Positions 58,301 through 64,000 of a stretch of 64,000 nucleotides of DNA are shown one piece after another; the stretch's first letter is position 1; each line of letters starts with the position of its first letter. This DNA comes from Histoplasma ohiense (Eukaryota > Ascomycota > Eurotiomycetes > Onygenales > Ajellomycetaceae): positions 4,579,501-4,643,500 of the forward strand of contig JAEVHH010000002.1 in NCBI GenBank assembly GCA_017607445.1, written 5' to 3'. The notes under the pieces were generated by a model, which saw nothing but the letters and a program-made list of their open reading frames with translations, was not told the DNA's origin and did not search any database. The position numbers and the translations under genes are program-made.

Positions 58301-58870
58301 GTCTTTGTACAATTCAGATAGTTTCTTGCACAGTTTCTTGAGGTCTTTGAGTTCTAACTTTTCTAATGCTTTTTTGATATTCATCATGCTAGCAGCAAAC
58401 ACTTGGATGTTCTTCTTCTCATGTGCTTGGCAGATTAGTAGTTTGTATGCTTCCACTGATATCTGAGTGAGATCAGTGGTTCTATCGACATCCTTCTTGT
58501 AAACACAGTCGCCTCCTGGGAAAATAAGGCAGTGGTTGCATACATCCAACAAGGTTCCAAATTCTGTGAGCCATGATAGGCTGAGCATTAGATCATACTC
58601 AAGGTCTTGTATTTTATATGCATATATGTTCTTTTTCTCATGTCCTTCTATGTTGATGTTAAATCTTACCATGTTGTAGGAGGCTGATCCTCTGGGGCCA
58701 TCAAATTCACTAAGCTTATACAGCTTGGAAAAGGGGATACACTGGAGCTTATGCTTCTCGACCAGCTGGGTGTCTATAAAAGCATAATGAAGGAAACCAC
58801 TGTCTATCATTGCTTGTACATTGATTAGGCTATTTACAATGGCAGGGACCATGATTGTGTCCGCTTGCAT
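55305..58870 (-). pseudogene. Family 1 pol of element E: protease, RT, RNase H, integrase, chromodomain
   Basis: The best family 1 reference. Protease: 58870 onward, MQADTIMVPAIVNSLINVQ then AMIDSGF with an intact D-S-G. Open to 58250. RT: 57829-57521, VTPFGL-like start and YMDDILIF intact. RNase H: 57421-57137, LKTDASGYVVDGALMQYDNE. Integrase: 56263-56009, VSDRDSQFIS and HSETDGATERM (second Asp and Glu present). The C-terminal 127 codons (55675-55292) hold TNLLRPAAEDPFPSQ and the chromodomain (EWEIKAILDNRTNHHH, EYLIKWIGY, LTWEP). A few stops remain between these blocks (mostly TGA for Trp and TAA/TAG for Gln), so no active enzyme is expected. The polypurine tract touches the LTR at 55305. 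Confidence 0.92.
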
Positions 58871-58899
58871 CTTCTGCTCAAATCTCCAGCTAGCTTTCT

Positions 58900-59955
58900 G
58901 CTCCTTGAGCTCTTGTCTGTGTTTTAGAACAAGAGCTCATCTTTTCTCTGTTCTTGCCTATCCACGGGCGACACAGCATTCATGTGTGTGGGGGGTTTAC
59001 TCAGAGTGATTGCATTTGGACATTGATTTGTGAAGTGCTCTGACTTGTTGCAGTGTATGCAGACTTCTCTGACAATTCAGTCAGTGGCATTCTTCCCTGA
59101 GACATTAGAAACCCTCAAGCAGCTTGCATTCATGTGTGGGACTCAGTTCATTGATTCTGGTTCAGAGGCAGGGGATGCTGCAGAGTGGTTCAGAGTGTAT
59201 ATATTTGTTCAGTGGAATTCTCTGTGATTTTGAAGCATGTGGAACTGAGACAGGTTGTTGTCCAACAGATGAAGATCAGTGCAGAATTCACTGTATGTTG
59301 AGAGCTTTGAACATTCTACACTTTGATTATGCAACTGAAAGTTCAAGTTCTTGAACAACATGTTGATCTTGACAGTGTCATTCCAGTCTTACCCACCTGC
59401 TTCTAGGAGCTTGTGATTGAATTCAGAAAGATAAGTTGTCAACATGACATCCATCTGACAAGTTTGATTTAGCCAGTCCAACACCTTGGCTTGAAGTGTA
59501 GAATTGAGGAAGAGGGAGTTGAGTTGTTGGAAGACTAGCTCTGGCATACACTGGTGGTCCTGACAATGACTCATCCAGGGTTGGAATTTTGCTAACACAT
59601 CACCATCCAATCTGCTATGGATATACCATGTCTGATTGGATAGCAAGCCTATTGCTTGTCCATCAATGTCCAATTTGATGTTTGCTTTTGACTTCCATGT
59701 GAGGTAGAGTGCTAGGTCTCCCTCATATTTGTTGAGGATTGGGAGCTTCTCTCTTGAGGGCTTTTTGTGAGGCGCAGGTGTAGGAGGAATGGTGAATGTG
59801 GAAGTGCTCATCTCAGCAAGTTGTTGTTGCAATTCGGCCATCTGTAGTGCCTGCTGCTGGAGGATGCTTCGTAGGTCTAAGTTATCATCCGCCGCATTCG
59901 GGTGCGGTGGGTGTTCGTAGAATTGCTCATAGTTCATTTCAATATCTAAGGACAT
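58900..59955 (-). pseudogene. Family 1 gag of element E, with zinc knuckle
   Basis: 188 codons are open from 59955 (MSLDIEMNYEQFYEHPPHPN) to a TAA at 59389 that replaces a Gln codon in sister copies. The capsid-like part includes LTWKSKANIKLDIDGQAIG and WMSHCQDHQC. Past the stop the frame continues to a full knuckle CIHCNKSEHFTNQC at ~59062-59018 (C-x2-C-x4-H-x4-C). The start follows the leader directly. The boundary with protease is approximate. Confidence 0.87.
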
Positions 59956-60345
59956 ATAATAATAAAAAAAAAGAAGAAAAGGAATACTTGTAGGTACTTG
60001 GTCCTCTCACAGGCACTATTTGCAGTGTTGCAGCACTAAGCTTGATCAAGCTTCTTTGTGAACACTATTCACAGTGTTACAGTTCGTAGGCACTCGGGCC
60101 TCATAGAACACAGTCAATTGTGTTTCAGACACTTAGGCACAACAGTCTATATAACTAATGATAGAGGCACTCAGGCCCATGAGGGATCTCTTGTAATGAC
60201 TAGGCACTCGGGCCTGTAAACGACGCACTCGGGCGTAAGAACTGGTAACAACACACTCAGGTGTAAGAACTGGTAACAACACACTCAGACATAAGAACTA
60301 ATAACAAGACACTCAGGCCTTAAATGCAGAAGAATCAATTCATAA
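59956..60345 (-). other. Element E 5' leader with iterated motif and PBS
   Basis: At least eight copies of a gcactcgggcc-like motif spaced ~26-45 bp, including near-identical tandem units (aagaactggtaacaacacac). The base-pairing partner of the LTR lies at 60333-60345 (aatcaattcataa on plus, against 60396-60408). Confidence 0.65.
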
Positions 60346-60942
60346 TGTAACAGGCATACTTCAATTAACAATTTGGTACTATCCTAATTACAGATTACAA
60401 ATTGATTAAGGAAAGAAAGAGAAAGGAAATCAGAAGAAAAGATCATACAAAGAGGGTTCTTATAGGGGAAAGTTTGGGGTGGAAGAATATCAGAAGCCAC
60501 TCCACAGTGGAGCGCGGAGTGGAAGAACATTAAGGGGTATGTGTAAGAATTGTTAGAAGTTATGTGAGTGTGGAACATGGGGTGGGGGAATCATTGAGGG
60601 CTATGCGGAAGAATTGTTAGAGACTACATGAGTGCAGAACACAGAGCGGGAGAATGTAAGAAGCTACATGGAAGAATCATTAGAGACTATGCAAGTGTGG
60701 AACACAGAGCGGGGGAATGTAAGGAGCTATGTGGAAGAATCATTAGAGACTACACAAGCGCGGAGCACAGAGTGGAAGAATGTTAAGAGCTACACAGAAG
60801 AATTGTTAGAAACTACACGAGCGCGGAGCACGGAGTGGAAGAACATCGAGGGTTACGCGAGGTCACAACAGCCAGAAACGAGTGGGTGCAGGAGGGGAGT
60901 TGGTTGCGTAAGTTAATTACTAACAGGTGCTAACCCGTCACA
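60346..60942 (-). repeat. Element E 5' LTR (597 bp)
   Basis: Same length and 63-bp unit number as its partner. The outer end keeps CpGs (ggttgcgtaag, cccgtcaca). Confidence 0.93.
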
Positions 60943-63592
60943 GAATGTTCATAAAATCTCCACTTTCAGATAAGGAAACTGTAAAATTGATAGCTATATC
61001 ACATCAAATTCAGTTGGAGACAGATAGAAGCTTCAGCATTTCTTTTCAGTGTTCATATTATACTGTCACTGAGCTGCAGTGATCACAGTTGTGTACAAAC
61101 TGATGTATGTCTTTCAACATATCTGATCAGTAGAATTCTCAGATGACAATGTTGTACATGATTTCATATTCTGAGTGCTCAGTCATTGATGAGTCATGAA
61201 TTTCTTGCATGATTCATGTTTGTAGAGGTTCTGAATTGAGAACCCATCATCTATCTCAAAAGCATAAGCAGTTGTCATCATTGATTGAATATGCTGAGAT
61301 ATTCATTCTTGAATATACACCTGCAGGGAATTGAGGTGCTCTGTTTTGTACAGTTTCAGTGACTTGTTGTCAGAATTCATCTGCTTCTGTCACTAGTTTT
61401 CATTGTTCTTCAAGTGAGGGTTCTTGAGCTTGGAACTGGTTGACATGTATGTGGGGTTTGTCTGGTTGTGTAGAACTTCTTATGATCATAGAGTTGATTA
61501 ACTGATGCTCTTGATGTTTCCATCTGTCATTCAAGTCATCAGATGATATATTTTGTTCTCAGTGGGACAGAGCATCTGCAAGGGTGTTCTCTACTTCAGA
61601 TTGATAATGAATTGTGAATGAAAAATGGCTAAGAAACAATGACCAACACATATGTCTCTTGATGAGCTTACAAGTGATTGTGAAGTACTCTAGATTCTTA
61701 TGATCAGTAACAATCTCAAATCTCTCAACACTCATAAGTTTGGATTCCCATTCTTCAAGACATTGTATGATCACTAGAAGCTCCTTGTCATAGATCTTGT
61801 AGTTGCATTCAGTGGATGACATCTTTTTCAAGATAAAGGCACAAGGTTGTAGAACATCTTCATTGTTATATTGCATCAGTGCTCCATCTACTATATAATC
61901 TGAGGTGTCTGTTTTGAGAATTGTATGCTTATCTGAATTGAATGATTGCAGCATCAAGATGCTTGTGAATATATGCTTCAGCTTTTTGAATGCTGCATCC
62001 ACTTCATCAGTTCATTGGAATACAGCATCTTTTCAGATCAGATTCATCAGTGATTGTATGATATTGAAGAAGTTTTTGATAAATCTTCAGTAGAAGTTGA
62101 CAAACTCTAGAAAGCTTCTAGTCTCTTTTACTGAGACTGATGTCTCTCAGTTGAGGATTGCTTCCATCTTCTTAGAATCCATGCATACATCTTTTTCAGC
62201 TTCAATGATGAATCCTAGATAGATTGTAGACTTGATCTCAAAGTCACATTTGTCAATGTTCACTTGCAGTTCAGCTTTTTGTAGGCAGTCAAGCACTTGT
62301 CATACATGCTTACAGTGCTCAGTGAGTGATTCATCAGTGAAGATCAAGATATTGTCCATGTATGCTGAGATGATCTCATCAAGCAGATCTTGTAGAGCTC
62401 AGTTAATGTATTTCTGAAATGTACTCAGAGTGTTTGCTAATTCAAAGAGAGTCACTGTTCATTTGTATAATCTGTAATGTGTACAAAAAGTGATTAGCCA
62501 TTCATCATCTTCATTAATTCTTATCTTATAGAAGGCTGCAGAGATGTCAAGCTTTGTAAATCATTTTGCTTTTTCTATTTGTTTGAGTGTTTTGTTGATG
62601 AGTGGGAGAGAGTATTGATTCTTCTGTGTAATCTTGTTGAGTTCTTGATAGTCAACACAGAATTGTAAGCCTTCTTCTGATTTCTTCACAAACAGTACAG
62701 ATGCTGTGATGGGTGAGTTGCTAATATGAATGAAGTCTTTGTTCAGTAATCTGTTGAGTGTTTTTTATAGAACAAGAAGTTTGTCATGCAACATGCTGTA
62801 GAGAGGACCTCAGAGCAGTTGTGAGTTCTTATCATCTTTTTTAATGAGCTCAATTGTATGATCTATACTGAGTTCTTGATGAGAGGGAAGCTTTTCAGCT
62901 TCTTTCTCATTGAACATGTCTGTGAAGTCTTTGTATGATTTGAGTAATTCCTTGTGCAGTTTTTTGAGGTCTTTGGGTTCTAACTTTTCTAATGTTTTTT
63001 TGATATTCATCATGCTAGCAGTGAACACTTGGATGTTCTTCTTCTCATGTGCTTGATGGGTTAGTAGTTTGTATGCTTTCACTGATATCTGAGTGAGATC
63101 AGTGATTCTATTGATGTTCTTCTTGTAAACACAGTCACCTTCTGGGAAAATAAGACAGTGGATGTGTGTGTTCAACAAGATTCCAAATTCTGTGAGTCAT
63201 GATAGGCTGAGCATTAGATTGTACTCAAGGTCTTGTATTTCATATATGTATATGTTCTTTTTCTTGTGTTCTTCTACATCAACATTAAATCTTATCATGT
63301 TGTAGGAGGCGGATCCTCTGAAGCTGTCAAATTCACTGAGCTTATGCAGTTTGAGAAAGAGAATACACTGAAGCTTATGCTTCTCAACCAGCTGAGTGTC
63401 TATAAGAGTGTAATGAAGAAAACCACTGTCTATCATTGCTTGTACATTGACTAGACTATTTACAATGACAGAGATCATGATTGCATCTGCTTGCATCTTC
63501 TGCTCAAATCTTCAGCTAGCTTTCTGCTTCTTGAGCTTTCATCTGTATTTTAAAGTGAGAGCTCATCTTTTCCCTGTTCTTGTCTATCCACA
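60943..63592 (-). pseudogene. Family 1 protease, RT, RNase H and integrase N-terminal half (element D)
   Basis: Protease: 63496-63197 (MQADAIMISVIVNSLVNVQA, AMIDSGF intact). Linker: 63178-62810. RT: ~62790-62180, with YMDNIL at ~62355 (one of two catalytic Asp lost). RNase H: 62002-61559 (LKTDTSDYIVDGALMQYNNE to YQSEVENTLADALSH), an uninterrupted 147-codon block. Integrase N-terminus: ~61400-60950. The left end meets the gaatg duplication of element E; at the right end family 1 sequence stops at tgtctatccac before gag. Confidence 0.87.
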
Positions 63593-64000
63593 GGAGCTGC
63601 AGCAGTGTCTTCTACCTCTTCTGTTACAAAAATTGCATCCTTGGAAAAAACATATACTCAGAATTCAAAATCTGCTGATTCTCTGAATACACTGAGTTCA
63701 GAAAAATCAAGAAAAGAGCTAAAAGATGAGAGACTTCTTCAGTCAAAAGCTCAAAGGCTAATTGTTAAGATCTTTAACAAAGAAGTCTTTGAGAAAAAGA
63801 TGCTATCAAATGTAAGTCTTATTTTTCAAATGAGAAATGAGATAAATCATGCATTAAACTCTGTCTTTGAATCTGAACTACACAGATCAGTTGTAGCTTC
63901 AGTTGAAAGCTCTTTTCTTGGAAATTCAATAATTCTCACTACCATGCCTGAGTTCAATTCTGATTTTCTGATTCAAAATCAACAGATCTGGACCCCCATA
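63593..64000 (+). CDS. LINE ORF1 fragment (open, runs off the window)
   Basis: 136 codons without a stop to the window end, no start codon in view. A polar N-terminal part (SSTSSVTKIASLEKTYTQNS) leads into a conserved-looking core (KAQRLIVKIFNKEVFEKK, MRNEINHALNSVF, SVVASVESSFLGNSIILTTM, PEFNSDFLIQNQQIW) that I recognise as the core of ORF1 proteins of fungal LINEs; these bind element RNA. It directly follows truncated family 1 DNA, so it is probably a LINE in plus orientation inserted in element D. It may be ORF1 of the same LINE whose ORF2 lies at 49238, since the low decay is similar, but this is not shown. Spurious overlap: the other plus frame ending at 63686. Confidence 0.7.

Larger units (their letters stand above)
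54708..60942 (-). mobile_element. Ty3/gypsy chromovirus family 1, element E (complete, least decayed)
   Basis: 6235 bp, two 597-bp LTRs, 5-bp target duplication gaatg (54703-54707, 60943-60947). It is inserted in the integrase of element D, so it is younger than D. It retains many CpGs (ctcggccgcgggtcgg near 55545) and the longest family 1 frames in the window. Confidence 0.95.
48340..63592 (-). mobile_element. Ty3/gypsy chromovirus family 1, element D (interrupted, 5' part missing)
   Basis: Own parts: 3' LTR 48340-48827 plus 53645-53690 (534 bp in total), pol 53691-54707 and 60948-63592. A chimeric LINE lies in the LTR and element E in the integrase. At 63592, between gag and protease, sequence changes to LINE ORF1, so gag, leader and 5' LTR are absent or beyond the window. 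Confidence 0.9.

Overview
The window is transposon-derived throughout; I find no host gene I can defend. The content (Ty3/gypsy chromoviruses with C-terminal chromodomains, Tad1-like LINEs with ORF1, endonuclease, RT and RNase H, and strong C:G to T:A decay of repeats resembling repeat-induced point mutation) points to a filamentous ascomycete. I cannot name the species. Most coding frames are broken by TGA/TAA/TAG codons.

Layout. 1-1372: integrase end of gypsy family 3, then ~2.4 kb of decayed coding-like sequence. 3977-7874: 5'-truncated plus-strand copy of gypsy family 1, then a minisatellite and AT-rich sequence. 9360-10182: 823-bp retroposon with a 16-bp target duplication, a LINE-like tail and an array of 28-bp hairpin units. 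From 10483 on, almost everything is one nested stack inside a gypsy family 2 element (copy 2: 5' LTR at 10483, sequence followed to 48339). Into copy 2 went: a complete second family 2 element (11357-18833, TSD gtttc); a complete family 1 element (18961-24917, TSD atttc); a chimeric LINE (25041-32733, 14-bp TSD), itself split by a complete family 1 element (26176-32254, TSD ctaca); a 5'-truncated Tad1-like LINE A (34021-42861, 14-bp TSD), itself split by a full-length Tad1-like LINE B (34291-40997, 9-bp TSD); a LINE fragment (44555-45288, 11-bp TSD); and family 1 element D from 48340. D carries a second chimeric LINE in its LTR (48828-53632, 12-bp TSD) and a complete, less decayed family 1 element E (54708-60942, TSD gaatg). 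The pieces of copy 2 add up to about 7.1 kb, and with the roughly 350 bp missing at its 3' end this matches the 7477 bp of the intact family 2 element. This is good internal support for the reconstruction.

How the parts work. Families 1 and 2 encode Gag, protease, RT, RNase H, integrase and a chromodomain. Both have a TATA box, a CT-rich tract and then an LTR sequence complementary to bases at or just after the 5' LTR, which predicts Tf1-type self-priming. The most unusual feature is a GC-rich, little-decayed module of about 750 bp that begins with a tRNA-like sequence. It is present twice, always 5' of a LINE, with the same module ends but different LINE join points. This is the pattern expected of template-switch chimeras (compare MINE elements of Magnaporthe).
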